Assembly (NCBI RefSeq): GCF_020379485.1
Contig: NW_026014658.1
Span: 1-64,000 of the forward strand
Source of the DNA: Brassica napus
Lineage: Eukaryota; Streptophyta; Magnoliopsida; Brassicales; Brassicaceae
Reading direction: 5' to 3'
DNA: 64,000 nt
Shown here piece after piece: positions 21,584 through 33,817 of this stretch; position 1 is the stretch's first letter; each line of letters starts with the position of its first letter. The position numbers and the translations under genes were made by a program. The notes under the pieces are model-generated. The model saw nothing but the letters and a program-made list of their open reading frames with translations. It had not been told where the DNA came from and made no database searches.

Positions 21584-22196
21584 GAACAAAGAAAAAAAAC
21601 TTCTTCCACGAGTTGAAGTTCGAAATGAACTTCTTAACCACTGACATAAAGTTCCGAGGGACCAGCCTATGCTTGTCCGTATCTTTGACGAGTTGAAGCC
21701 TCAAAAGCGCTTCAAAATGATCGACGGAAAGGGAAAGGCCATGCTCGTAGCTCAGGATCAGGATCCAAATAAGATGCTGAATGGCGAGAGGAGTCAACTG
21801 GCTTATCGCAACCTCGAAACGGTCCAACACTCGGACGAGGATTTCGGGGATTGGGAACCATAAGCGACAACGTATTACGAATGCCTCGTAGCAAGTGAAG
21901 TAACCCTCTGGGGGGCTGTTAGCACACTCTTCGGGATAGGGAACCCGGAACTCCACAGCATCCGGGATATGGTAGAACGATCGCATGATCGCAAGAAACT
22001 CGTCGGTACTCCTGCTAGCATCCCCTTTCTCAACTCCACGATGGATCAGGACAGGGAATGACTTCTCTTTGGGAGGAGTCATCAAACCATAATGCGCAAC
22101 CCACCATGCCTCGTTCTCGGCGGGATGTACCGGGTGAGGCAAGAACTCCATCTTCGGAACAATGAGCTCTTCGTAAGCACTCGCGGATGAAGACAT
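21584..22196 (-). pseudogene. Antisense ORF of the Tat-like element, N-terminal part (Transposase_28-like)
   Basis: The start ATG at 22196-22194 gives [15 protein letters not shown]. The protein has the conserved block seen in plant proteins annotated as putative gypsy-type transposon (Pfam Transposase_28): [49 protein letters not shown], and [16 protein letters not shown]. The frame is cut after FFFVRT by the CACTA end at 21580, and its continuation is at 5985 downward on the minus strand. Its role in the element is unknown. The domain name is historical and does not prove transposase activity. Confidence 0.75.
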
Positions 22197-22467
22197 TTTT
22201 TCGCAATCTTTTTCTTGCTCGACATTTTTACACTTCTCTTGAGAAAATAGAGGAAAAGGGTGGAGAGAAAGAAAGAAAATTTTTCTTAAGAAAGATCTTA
22301 GAGAAAGACAAGAAAGTGAAAAAATTATGAAACAAGTTACATCCCTTCTTATAGGCATGAGGATTTACTATTCAAGCTTGGACTTTCGGATTTTAATTCC
22401 ATCCAACACGCTTAACTTGCCAAACATGCCTAACCGCACGCTAGGATCCTACGATGCATGATCCTAA

Positions 22468-22484
22468 CGGGGTGGGGGGCTAAC
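22468..22484 (+). other. Polypurine tract of the Tat-like element
   Basis: CGGGGTGGGGGGCTAAC lies immediately before the 3' LTR start TGTTGGGATC. Confidence 0.8.
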
Positions 22485-23935
22485 TGTTGGGATCAAAAAC
22501 AGTCACGACGGAATTACTACCCGAAAATCCTCGGAGATCGTATTTTCGAAAGAGATAGTAAAAATAAAGATATAATTTTTGTAAAAAAATGATAACCAAT
22601 ACGAAGTTTTTACGAGGAAGTATCCTTGAAGATTCAAAAGCAGACGAACCAAGCTCGGTCGTTGCGTAACTACCGCACATACACGCTGTCCGGTCGCTAC
22701 GTTGCAACCAAGTCCGAGCCGATGCCGGTCGCTACGAAGTGACCGAACATCCGACCCGATCGGTCGCTACATAGCGACCAAGCTCGGTCGCTACGTAGCG
22801 ACCGAGCAATCGTTCCGCTCGGTCGCTACGTAACGACCGAGCTCACGCCAAAGCTTGGTCGCTACGTAGCGACCAAGCTCGGCCAAGCTCGGTCGCTAAG
22901 TGCTCATCCCGCTTGGTCGCTACGTAGCGACCGAGCTCGAGCCAAAGCTCGGTCGCTACGTAGCGACCAAGCTCTCGTCCCGCTCGGTCGCTATGTAGTG
23001 ACCGAGCTCGAGTCAAAGCTCGGTCGCTACGTAGCGACCGAGTTCGAGCCAAAGCTTGGTCGCTACATAGCGACCGGGCTTGAGCCAAAGTTCGGTCGTT
23101 GCATAGCGATCGAGCTCTTCCGAACATCGATACAACACCAGTCCATGCATTCTCGTCAAACCTTCAAATGCCATCTCCCGAAGACTGTAGCAAGCTCAGT
23201 CCATGCTTTCCGCTATTCTAAATCATCGATCAGACTTTGCGAATTAAAAGCCGCGGAAAGTTCGTTCTTTATCAAAAGAACTCGTAGTAAACGTGTCAAG
23301 TCGGAAGACGGCCCAAAGGGACCTAAAACACGACCCGAGGCCCATCCTACGATTTCTTAACCAAAACCCCGTAAACCACAACACGGTTTATGCTTCGTCC
23401 ACAAGGAAGGATAAATTTCAAGTTTCCGCGGATAAATACGGAAGTTTTGAAGATAATTGTGAAGATCGGGAAAATGGAATATCTCCATTTTTATGCTATG
23501 ACGGCTTAAGGGCAGAAGAGTAAAAGCGTAAACCGACCTTGGAGCTAGTATATAAGGAGTCCTGGGCGAGGAACATTGAGGAGAACTTTTTCAGAGCAAA
23601 CTTAGCACTTGGAGCAATTTAGGCATTTTTCCATTTTTGTTATTTCGAGCTGCGACTCAATTAGGTTTAGCCGTCTTAGGATTGCTAGAACTAGGAATCT
23701 CGCCGACAGCTCTCGAGCCCAGGCTTATACCTTGTTGTAAACGCTCATACGCAAAATCAGAAATAAGATCTTCTTTGCTATCTTCTTCGATTTCTTATAC
23801 TTTATCGTTGTTATTCTCGTGTTATGATTGCTTGACGTGTGGTAATTAGCAGATATCCGGGTCCTCTGGGAAATTAGGGTTTTCCTAGTTTCCTTATTTA
23901 AACGGAAATCGACAGTGCAAATTTCGGTTCCCACA
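22485..23935 (+). repeat. 3' LTR of the Tat-like element
   Basis: 1451 bp from TGTTGGGATCAAAAAC to TTCCCACA. It holds the palindromic repeat array (about 22650-23115) and a TATA-like box at 23549-23556. It is followed by gtcac, the probable target-site duplication, whose left copy would be outside the window. Confidence 0.9.
22650..23115 (+). repeat. Tandem palindromic repeats in the 3' LTR
   Basis: About ten units carry the palindrome centred on TACGTA with arms GCTCGGTCGC, separated by spacers such as GAGCCAAAGC or CATCCCGC. Some units have lost one arm or a base. Confidence 0.88.
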
Positions 23936-26652
23936 GTCACATGACCTAAAGACAAGCGTGTCATGGTCCAAAACGTGGTTAAGGGAATCAGGTAGCTGGA
24001 ACTTAACCAAAATAAGGAAGATGCAAGCTCAAAGGAGCTGGACAAGCGAGCTGGTAGCTGGACGAGATCCAGGTGAAGCTCGATTGAAGTGGGTGATCAG
24101 AATGGATCATGGGAGAACTAAGTATAGGTCTGGAAATAGACCAAGGGACTTAGAAGAATTGAAGAAGATAAAGGAAGCAAGCTGGACACAGTGTATAACA
24201 GCTAGGCGATGCAGTAAGCAAGCTCGACCAGCTAGGTGAAGTGTAGTGCAGCTCAATGTAGCTCACTGAAGTGTAGGTCAGCTCCCTGGGATGGATGGTC
24301 TATCTCACTCATCTGGGTCAGCAGGAGATCAGCTCAACTCAGCTGGACTGAGTGTTCAAGTCATGGGCAGTTGGGCCGGGTCTGGACAGTGGCCGGGCCA
24401 TGTGGGCGACCCGGGTGTACCGATGGGCTGGTTGGCTCTTGGGATTGAGCCACGAGCTTGGGCAATCCGTGTGGGCTTGTTTGGACTTGTCCAGGAGTGT
24501 ATTGGCAAGCCCAGGGCGTCTGGAACCTGCCTGAGGCGAATGGGTATGATCTGGACCATTGATTAAATCAATGGCCAGAAATGATACCGAAAGGGTGCAA
24601 CCTTTGGAAAGGTAACTGCCCCTTCTTCTATAAAAGGCAGGCAAGTCCGTGCCTTTGCAGGCACGCCAGGGCTTCCTCCTACACCCTGAAACACAAAGAA
24701 ACACAGAGAAAAGACAGAGACTTGGTCGGATTCCCAATCCAAGACCCATGGTGATGTGAAGGTCATAAAGAGGCAGTTTCGGGAGAGATCAAGGGGGGAA
24801 GTTATGAACGAATTTCTTGTGGTTTTGATCCATGATGTTATCACCCAAAGCATCCTACAGGGCCTGAGAACACACGAAAATGGTGAGGAAAGAAGGTAGA
24901 TGACCGGAATTCATTCCCAAAGGCCAAGACAGCCTTATGGAGAGAGGTGTGTGGGATGGCAGTTTCATGGAAGTGCAAGGGGAGTTATGAACGACCCTGT
25001 GGTAGGTTTTCACCACGGATGAACACGTCCTACGCTTCCCCCGTATCTTGGGAACACACGCAAATACCCAAGAGAGAAGGGAGAAGGCCGGACTTCCCTC
25101 ACAATGGCATGAATAGCCTTGAAGGTGGATGCAGTGTAGAAACTAGTTTCATGGAAGTTCCATGGAAGGGATCAGGGGTGCGACCCATGAATGGATCTTA
25201 TAAATACAAGAGGTATGTGATAAGGATTGATAGAGGCGTGCACTGGAGGAGCATGGCCGAACATAATAAGGAAAGGCACTTGATCTAATCAGATCATGTA
25301 TAAGGTAACTGATTTTATAATTACTTTCAAGGTTATGTTTCTGTCTTTTGTGGTGCGGTTAAGGCCAAGTATGGAACGCCCCTTGAAGACCATAGGTTGT
25401 GATGTAAACTAAGGATCCAGGACCCTGAGATAAGGGGCGGATCTTAGTTGATCTAACTCTTCCATGTGGGATGGAAGTTAGAGGCCACTCATTGGATAGT
25501 GATCCATGGTGGATCATGGTGTGTGTGTTAGTTCTGATCATGGTGTGAATCAATGATCCGAATCATGGAGGAGACACATGGGGATCCTAGTACATGAGGA
25601 AGCATGTGGGGTGCAAGGTCCAATTCATTTGGAACCAGCAGCAAGCCGTGGAGGCGAGTAAGGCCAGTACTAAGTGGCATGGACCACAAGTATGGGGCCG
25701 GTTTGTTTATCTAAAAAAGGCAGTGTGTAATCTGATCTTTTGCAAGGATGGATGACCGGATCCATAGGTGATGGATCAAGCTGTCTGATCTGATTGATCA
25801 AAGGATGCACCAGTGGTAAGAGGAGGACTGATCGGCTTCGTTGGGACATGGTTCCATGGCCGGTTAGGTACATGTGAAGACTCATCAGTTCTGGGTCATG
25901 TGGGGTGGTTGGTTGATTGACTCAGGATCTGATGGGCGTTGTTATTCCATGAGCTGGACTTGATATCATAAGTTGATAAGGCAAAAGGATGTGGGACAGT
26001 GCATGAGCCGGCAAGGGCCAGATGCATGTCCTTAGCTGTTTGAAGACTTCTCAAGGGTTACTTATGTCTGTGGGGATGGTTGGCTGAATGACTAAGTACC
26101 TAAGGGAGTTGTTTTGTGTGTGTAAAGGAGCTGGACGCAGTATATGGCAGCTGGCCATAGCTCGGTCCTAGCTCAGTTCGAGTGTGACAGCTCGATCAGC
26201 TGGTCTATGAGTTCATTCAGCTAGAGTAGCTGGGCCGATGAGCTAACAAGCTCCGTGGATGTGGCAAAGGTATGATCTAGCAATGTTGCATAGATGTACA
26301 TCAAATGGTTAGGGAAACGGAACCTCAGATTTGTATGACTTGGTTCGTGTTCAGAATCAACCTTGGAGCTAGCTGGTAGTTGAGTATACTAACCATTAGC
26401 TGAGGTGATTCGACCAGACAAGTATTAGATTGGTTATAGACCAATGGATGATGATATTATTCCTCTGCGTATGTGTTGTATTGATCTAAGCTAGGAAACA
26501 CTATGGTAGTCTTGAGCTAAGATCTGAGTTAGCCCTCGCCTATGGGCGATGTTTTAAATAAAGGGCAAAAATTTTGAGAGGTTCGGTCAGGGTATCGACC
26601 AAGCAACGTGAGGCATCGACCGCGGCCTAGTCGGCCAGGATCGGGTCTTACA
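23936..26652 (+). repeat. Left LTR of Gypsy-3, missing its first 67 bp
   Basis: Begins GTCACATGACC, which matches 28969 onward in the right LTR. A TATAAAAG box is at 24629-24636. It contains about 410 bp (about 25777-26187) absent from the right LTR, and a 17-bp duplication near 24385. Confidence 0.88.
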
Positions 26653-26655
26653 AGT

Positions 26656-26668
26656 TGGTATCAGAGCC
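26656..26668 (+). other. Primer-binding site of Gypsy-3
   Basis: TGGTATCAGAGCC is three bases after the LTR end, complementary to initiator Met-tRNA. Confidence 0.92.
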
Positions 26669-27374
26669 TTCTTGATCCTGTTATGGACAGTGCTCAAAGA
26701 TGTTGAGTTCCAAACCAAAATTATTTCTGAAAACTGAGATGACTTGGAACCTTAGTTGTGGTGAGCCAAGTGAGAGTTGAGGTAAGTTTGGGTTTCATGC
26801 TTGTGAACGGGGAAGTTCCAAGATGAGCCAGATTAGCCAAGATGCACTCTCCAAGGGCAAGACCTGAAACAGAAAGGTTAGTTTTGTAGTTATTTGGAAG
26901 TAATAGACGGATTGGACGATGGATGCAATGCAAGATCTTTGTATGGACGACCTGGGCAAGGGAAGTAACATGGACCAGAGAGTTGCTTAGGTTGAAAGAA
27001 ACGTGTAGCACTCTCATGGAGGTAAATGTTATCCCTTGGTGGCCGTTCAAAACAAGTGAGCATATGCAGTGTTCATGTTGGTCTAAGGGAGACGCTACAT
27101 GGCTAGTACATGAGTGGGTTTGTGATCAGATGGATCAGCTTGGACTCAGTGTAAGTCAAGGTAGGATTCCTTAAGATTGAATGAATGGAATGGATCAATT
27201 CCAAGAGGAATTGGAAACACGATGTTAAGTATCTTAGTATGATGAGGATTGAAGTATACTATAAAAACTTTTGTGAATGGTATGGGACGTTCACAGATGT
27301 GTGATGCTTTGGAGAATGGTATGGGACATTTTCCAAATGTGTGATCAAACCGAGATCCTACTCATCTAAGTACT

Positions 27375-28020
27375 TAATGATCGGTGGTGTGGAAACACAT
27401 TATTTGATACTGGAGCTACACATAGTTTTGTGAGTCCAAGTATGATTGGAAAAGGTTTGTTCCAGTATGGAACATGGGATGGTCCTGAACGAGTGAGTGC
27501 AGCCGGAGGGCAAGTTATGAACTCACTCAGTCTGGTTAAGGACATCCCTCTGGTTATCTTGGATAGGCCGATGCCTATAGATCTGATTGTTGTCCCCCTC
27601 AAGCATCATGAAGTAATCTTGGGCATGGACTGGTTGGGAAAGTATCGGGCAACTCTAGATTGTCACCGGGGAAGGGTGCAACTTGAGAACGAGTTTGGAC
27701 CCCGATTAAGTACCAAGGAATCAAGCCAACCTCTTGTAGTTTGGTGGTTTCAGCAGTCCAAGTAGAACGGATGCTTGGAAATGGTTGTGAGGCCTTTTTG
27801 GCTACCATTTACACTGATGAGGTTGTAGGGGCCTGTGACCCAGACGGTATACCGTTGGTTCGGGAATTTCAGGATGTGTTTGGGGGCACTACAGGGCATT
27901 CCCCCTGATAGGGCTGATCCATTTATCATTGAATTGGAACCTGGAACGGCCCCATTATCTAAAAGACCATATAGAATGGCACCAGCTGAGATGGCTGAGC
28001 TGAAGTCGATCAAGTCCAGT
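27375..28020 (+). pseudogene. Protease and start of reverse transcriptase, Gypsy-3 remnant
   Basis: The segment matches 15945-16575 of Gypsy-2 nearly base for base ([39 protein letters not shown], then [19 protein letters not shown]). Four bases of the ACAC run before the catalytic D-T-G are missing compared with Gypsy-2, one C is lost in the CCCCC run near 27702 and one G is gained near 27884, so three frame changes are visible. The match stops at AEMAELK (about 28008), where unrelated repeats begin. Confidence 0.85.
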
Positions 28021-28235
28021 GAAGGATGAGGATCGCAGCACAACCAAGTCGGAGATTGACCTATGGTTGGGGTGAGACGGTTGAGTCCTGGAGTGGACCA
28101 GATCTGCAATATGATCAAGTCCGTCAAAGGATGAGGATCAGGACAGGACCTACTCGGAGATGGACCTATGGTCGGGGTGTAAAGGTCTAGTCCCTGAGTG
28201 GACCAGGACTGGAATATGATCACGTCCTAAATTGA
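28009..28235 (+). repeat. Degenerate tandem duplication inside Gypsy-3
   Basis: A unit of about 110 bp starting GATCAAGTCC and containing GGATGAGGATC, GACCTATGGT and GTGGACCAG occurs at about 28009 and 28113, with a third partial copy after about 28216. It replaces the reverse-transcriptase core. Confidence 0.7.
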
Positions 28236-28887
28236 CCAGGATCAAAATATGACAAGTCCGGTTTGGACAGAAGTCAGGTTGAGGCGGTTTAGTCTTGTAA
28301 GGACTAAGATCGCAATATGGCCAAGCTGGGAGAGGCTGTGGCTGGTTAAGGAATGATCCAGGAATTGGTGGCTGGAATCATAAACCTTATTGTCCGGGAA
28401 GGACTTAAGGGAACAAAACAATCTGTTTGGACTCATGGTAGAGTGATCAACCTAAAGATTGGAACATGTTCGCTAGGACTTGGCTGGTGCATCCAGTGGC
28501 TTGGAGATTTATTGAATCTTCTAAGACTTGAGTACGCAGTATGTTCCTAGCGACTGACTTTTATCTAGTCATGGAACTAAAGTGTTCTACATGGAATTGG
28601 TGTCTACTAGGAACGCAACCTGGAGAGTTGGGTCAGTGACACAAGTCATGTCTTTGTATGGGTGCTTGATGGATCACTTGATAAGATTTTGGGTAAAATC
28701 TCTATCAAGTGGGGGAGACTTGTGTAGATGGTGATCAAGACGTGATCAGTGAGGAGGGAGATGCAACGAATTGGTTAGGAAGAACCAATCGAGCATGCTC
28801 TATGTTTTGGATGCAAAGAATTCGGTTGGAATCTTTTGTCTTCAGACAAGACGGCATCACCACAGGATTCGAGGACGAATCCATCCT
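28236..28887 (+). other. Non-coding internal region of Gypsy-3
   Basis: About 650 bp without a recognisable gene. The end (ATTCGAGGACGAAT at about 28868-28881) matches the 3' end of the Gypsy-2 internal region. Confidence 0.6.
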
Positions 28888-28901
28888 AAGTGGGGGAGAC
28901 T
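28888..28901 (+). other. Polypurine tract of Gypsy-3
   Basis: AAGTGGGGGAGACT lies directly before the right LTR, as in Gypsy-2. Confidence 0.8.
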
Positions 28902-31261
28902 TGTCATGTCCCCGATCCTGGATTGGATCGTCCGGACAGACTTTAGTGCGAGGAGACGCACCAGTCAGGTCACATGACCTAAAGACAAGCGTGTCATGGT
29001 CCAAAATGTGGTTAAGGAAATCAGGTAGCTGGAACTTAACCAAAATAAGGCAGATGCAAGCTTAAAGGAGGTGGACAAGCGAGCTGGTAGCTGGACGAGA
29101 TCCAGGTGAAGCTCGATTGAAGTGGGTGATCAGAATGGATCATGGGAGAACTAAGTATAGGTCTGGAAATAGACCAAAGGACTTAGAAGAATTGAAGAAG
29201 ATAAAGGAAGCAAGCTGGACACAGTGTATAACAGCTGGGCGATTCAGTAAACAAGCTCGACCAGCTAGGTGAAGTGTAGTGCAGCTCAATGTAGCTCACT
29301 GAAGTGTAGGTCAAATCCCTGAGATGGATGGTCTAGATCACTCAGATGGATCAGCTGGGGATCAGCTCAACTCAGCTGGACTGAGTGTTCAAGTCATGGG
29401 CAGTTGGGCCGGGCCATGTGGGCGACCCGGGTGTACCGATGGGCTGGTGGGCTCTTGGGATTGAGCCAGGAGCTTGGGCAATCCGTGTGGGCTTGTTTGG
29501 ACTTGTCCAGGAGTGGATTGGCATGCCCAGGGCGTCTGGAAACTGCCTGAGGCGAATGGGTATGATCTGGACCATTGATTAAGTCAATGGCCAGAAATGA
29601 TACAAAAAGGGTGCAACCTTTGGAAAGGTAACTGCCCCTTCTTCTATAAAAGGCAGGAAAGTCCGTGCCTTTGCAGGCACGCCAGGGCTTCCTCCTACAC
29701 CCTGAAACACAAAGAAACACAGAGAAAAGACAGAGAGTTGGCCGGATTCCCAATCCAAGACCCATGGTGGTGTGATGGTCATAAAGAGGCAGGTTTGGGA
29801 GAGATCAAGGGGGGAAGTTATGAACGACTTTCTGGTGGTTTTGATCCGTGATGTTATCACCCAAAGCATCCTACAGGGCTGAGAACACACGCAAATGGTG
29901 AGGAAAGAAGGTAGATGACCGGAATTCATTCCCAAAGGCCAAGACAGCCTTAAGGAGAGAGGTGTGTGGGAGGGTAGTTTCATGGAAGTGCAAGGGGAGT
30001 TATGAACGACCCTGTGGTAGGTTTTCACCACGGATTAACACGTCCTAGGCTTCCCCCGTATCTTGGGAACACACGCAAATACCCAGGAGAAAAGGGAGAA
30101 GGCCGGACTTCCCTCACAATGGCATGAATAGCCTTGAAGGTGGATGCAGTGTAGAAACTGGTTTCATGGAAGTTCCATGGAAGGGATCAGGGGTGCGTCC
30201 CATGAATGGATCTTATCAATACATGAGATATGTGATAAGGATTGATAGAGGCGTGCACTGGAGGAGCATGGCCGAACATTATAAAGAAAGGCAGTTGATC
30301 TAATCAGATCATGTATAAGGTAACTGATTTTATAATTAGTTTCAAGGTTATGTTTCTGTCTCTTGTGGTGCGGTTAAGGCCAAGTATGGCACGCCCCTTG
30401 AAGACCATATGTTGTGATGTAAACTAAGGATCCAGGACCCTGACATAAGGGGCAGATCTTTGTTGATCTAACTCATCCATGTGGGATGGAAGTTAGAGGC
30501 CACTCATTGGATAGTGATCCATGTTGGATCATGGTGTGTGTGTTAGTTCTGATCATGGTGTGAATCAATGATCCGAATCATGGAGGAGACACATGGGGAT
30601 CCTAGTACATGAGGAACCATGTGGGGTGCAAGGTCCAATTCATTTGGAACCAGCAGAAAGCCGTGGAGGCGAGTAAGGCCAGTACTAAGCGGCATGGACC
30701 ACAAGTATGGGGCCGGTGTGTTTATCTAAAGAAGGCCGTGAGTAATCTGATCTTTGGAAAGGATGGATGACCTGATCCATAGGTGATGGAGTGTGACAGC
30801 TCGAACAGCTGGTCTATGAGTTCATTCAGCTAGAGTAGCTGGGCCGATGAGCTAACAAGCTCCATGGATGTGGCAAAGGTATGATCTACCAATGTTGCAT
30901 AGATCTAGATAGAATGGGTAGGGAAACGGAACCTCAGATTTGTATGACTTGGTTCGTGTTCAGAATCAACCTTGGAGCTAGATGGTAGTTGAGTATACTA
31001 ACCATTAGCTGAGGTGATTCGACCGGACAAGTATTAGATTGGTTATAGACCAATGGATGATGATTTTATTCCGCTGTGTATGTGTTGTATTGATCTAAGC
31101 TAGGGAAGACTATGGTAGTCTTGAGCTAAGATCTGAGTTAGCCCTCGCCTATGGGCGATGTTTTAAATAAAGGGCAAAAGTTTTGAGAGGTTCGGTCAGG
31201 GTATCGACCAAGCGACGTGAGGCATCGACCGCGGCCTAGTCGGCCAGGATCGGGTCTTACA
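28902..31261 (+). repeat. Right LTR of Gypsy-3
   Basis: 2360 bp, TGTCATG... to ...GTCTTACA, with TATAAAAG at 29645-29652. It carries a deletion of about 410 bp relative to the left LTR near 30789. Confidence 0.9.
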
Positions 31262-31274
31262 AGTTCCGTACCAT

Positions 31275-32761
31275 GCCAATCTATTGAATTGAAAAATAAT
31301 GGATCTAGAATGTTACCAGTGATCGCTAGGAACGGTCCAGCCTCTTCTGTGTCCTTGGTCAGTTCATACACACACGGTGCTGAGGTCAGACCTCGGGTCT
31401 GGCTTGGCTTGCTTGCCTCCCCACGTCCTTTAGCCTCAGCTTGCATCTCGGGACATTCCCAGCGTAGGTGTCCCGTCTTGCTGCAGTAATGACAGCTTTT
31501 GGGGTCACTCCCACGAGCCCTGTCCACGGTTCTCTGACCGTCCAGGACAGTCTCGAGCAAAGTGGCCCATCTTGCCACAACAGGTGCAAGCCCCCTTTAC
31601 CTTCCAAAACTCTCCACCGTGATGCCTTCCGCATGAAGGACACTCCAGCCTATCACTTGAGGCCTTGCCCCCTTCGGCTGTGTCCCTTGTTCTCTTCCGG
31701 TCGCTTCCGGATCCACTAGAAGCCGTGTGGCCCCTAGACTTCAGCTTGGCCTCTTCGGCCAAGTTAGTCTCCACCATAGCCATGCGTTCCACCAGTTCAG
31801 ACACTGTCTGGAAGTGAGCAACGGAGCAATAGGTTCGAAGTTCGACCCTTAGGCCTCGAACAAACCTACATATCTGTACCGTCTCCTCCTCCAACTCCTT
31901 GCCCACATATCGTCTGAGCCGGTTGAACTTCTCTTCGTACTCACGTATTGTCATGCGTCCTTGAGTCAAGTCTAGAAACTGAGACTCCAGACGGTTCCAA
32001 GCTTCAGCCGGGAAGTATTTGTGGTTGAACTCCACCTCGAAGTCTGAGAACCGCTCAATTGTCCCATTGGTGCGTTTGTCCAGAGTTAACCACCAGTTAT
32101 GTGCATCACCTTCCAGGAAGTGAAGCGCAATGTCCTTCTTGTACTCCTCTGGGCAACGAGTTGAGCTGAAATTCTGAGCCAAACTGCTCCTCCACTCGTC
32201 TGCCTCAATGGGATCAGAACTACCAGCAAACTGCTTGGAGATGTGAGCTAGAAGGCTCAAGTAATCGACTCTCCTAACTGGACGAGCTGGTCGATCGATC
32301 TCCATTACCTCAGCTTCGACCGTAGCTCGGTCCTCGACCGTCCTGGCAGCTGTTCGAGCTACACCAGCTGCTGTCCTAGCTGCTCTTTGAGTTGCCTGAA
32401 CTGTGGCCTTAGATGGGGTGAAAGCCAACATCTGAGTGTCCATGGCCTTAACCACATCCATCACCTCGTGCATAGATGGCTCGACCAACTCCTCCACCCC
32501 ATCTCCAGGTCCGGTCTCGTCTCCTGCATGGGAGGAATCACCTTCCTCCTCCCGTACCTCTTCTTGTTGCTCGCCCAGGTTATCCACCTGAACCTCAGTA
32601 GGCAGGAACATCGCTAAGGGTTCCCCGGTCTCCTCATTAACCAGCCCCGTCTGGGTTGGTAACACTTGAGTGGGGTTGGCCCCATCTCCTATGACCGGTC
32701 CAGAACCACCAGCAGATTCCTTGCCCTTCCGGGACTTAGTCCGCTTAGTTTCCTTAGGCAA
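31275..32761 (-). pseudogene. Gag of Gypsy-4
   Basis: From KSRKGKESAGGSG near 32740 the product follows Gypsy-2 gag: FLEGDAHNWWLTLDKRTNG, FNHKYFPAEAWNRLESQFLDL, VERMAMVETNLAEEAK, then two zinc knuckles, CTCCGKMGHFARDC and CHYCSKTGHLRWEC. A frame change lies between the knuckles (about 31505-31530). The frame reaches AITG at about 31322, where the intron-2 donor GGTAACATTC begins. No ATG opens the continuous frame, as in Gypsy-2, and the aligned leader ATG is ACG here. Confidence 0.82.
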
Positions 32762-32913
32762 AAACGCTTAGTGTTAGTCCAAACGTATAAACCTCATCTC
32801 ATGATTAGAACTAAGCAAAACAACATCAAACCAAACAAACACAAACAACCCGTGAGACCCAGCAACCAGACGTGTGGTGAACACATAACCCAAACCAATC
32901 CTAGAATCAAGCA

Positions 32914-32926
32914 TGCTCTGATACCG
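32914..32926 (-). other. Primer-binding site of Gypsy-4, mutated
   Basis: On the minus strand CGGTATCAGAGCA lies close to the LTR end TCTTACA, with two mismatches to TGGTATCAGAGCC. Confidence 0.75.
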
Positions 32927-33812
32927 ACTTGTAAGACCCGATCCCGGCTCTTAAGCCCAAACTGATCTGCATCCTTAACCTTTCAATCTAAGTCCGAGTG
33001 AACCAAGTTTTAAGTCTTATCTTTAAATTCAATTCAATTCAATTCAACTGAGGTTCAATACAATAAATCTAAACAAGGAAACATAAGGGGCAAATCAATT
33101 GTATAAATATAAACTGAGATTCATACATCATTCTTAGGTTCGTCCTAATAAGTTATACACACCTGGTCTAACATAAGTTCACAAGTTGCACAATAGGCTA
33201 TCAGTATTTCACATCTATCTACAATGACCCATTCACTACACATCTTCCCATGGCCTGAGACTTCACGGTGCCTTTCCCTTACCACGGTCCATGTCCTATC
33301 CTGAAACCACACAAGACACAATGCACATTCATAAGGACGATATCCTAACATCAAGTCTAGATAAGCATGGTTCGGCTACTTAGAATCTATAACCTGTCCA
33401 AACCAACATACTCAAATAAATTCCCAAAAACTAATTAAAATTCATGATAATCCCTGATAAATCCCAACTAAGAGATTCCCATAAACAGTTTCCAACGAAA
33501 CACACTAGAACATCCAAATCCGACCATGAACAGTCTGGCCAAAGGCCAAGGACTTGGATACTGAACCGGCCAGGGCCTTGGTTCAGTGTTCCCTGTATCA
33601 ACAGAACAAACGAACACAATAATCTGATAGGACAAGCAAATCTAAAGAGATAGGGAGAGTAGATGTAGGCGCATACCAAACCGGCCACAAGCCCGATCGG
33701 ATCATCAGCCGGCTAGGGCCGATCGCTTGCCGTCCGCACCACTGACCTTAGGCGTTCTCTCCCCAGGCGCCAGCTCCTTCTCTTTGTCCTTCTCTCTGTC
33801 TTTCTGTCTTGT

Positions 33813-33817
33813 ATCCA
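33813..33817. repeat. Target-site duplication ATCCA, left of Element 5
   Basis: ATCCA is repeated at 39400-39404 directly after the other LTR. Confidence 0.9.

Larger units (their letters stand above)
1..23935 (+). mobile_element. Tat-like Ty3/gypsy LTR retrotransposon, non-autonomous, 5' end outside window
   Basis: The element is bounded by a partial 5' LTR (1-999) and a full 3' LTR (22485-23935), which align from the palindromic repeats to the terminal CCACA. After the 5' LTR come a primer-binding site, a decayed gag, a protease remnant, about 1.1 kb without a gene, then an antisense ORF and a G-rich polypurine tract before the 3' LTR. An antisense ORF between pol and the 3' LTR is a known trait of the Tat/Ogre branch. 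No reverse transcriptase, RNase H or integrase is visible, so this copy depended on enzymes supplied in trans. A CACTA transposon at 5989-21580 interrupts it. To the right it is flanked by gtcac, which continues as the Gypsy-3 LTR, so it inserted into that LTR. Confidence 0.85.
23936..31261 (+). mobile_element. Gypsy-3: decayed gypsy element with a Tat insertion in its left LTR
   Basis: The left LTR (23936-26652, first 67 bp displaced left of the Tat element) and right LTR (28902-31261) match over long stretches. Between them are an initiator Met-tRNA primer site, a protease and early reverse-transcriptase remnant, repeats and a polypurine tract. LTR ends TGTCATGTCCCCGATCC and GGATCGGGTCTTACA are like Gypsy-2, so it is a related lineage. 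Gag, most of pol and integrase are gone. LTR differences are a few percent by eye, clearly older than Gypsy-2. Confidence 0.85.

Noticed and set aside
24236..25288. Several ORFs of 60-140 codons in both Gypsy-3 LTRs
   Set aside because: They are in LTR sequence, occur on both strands and differ between the two LTR copies by frameshifts.
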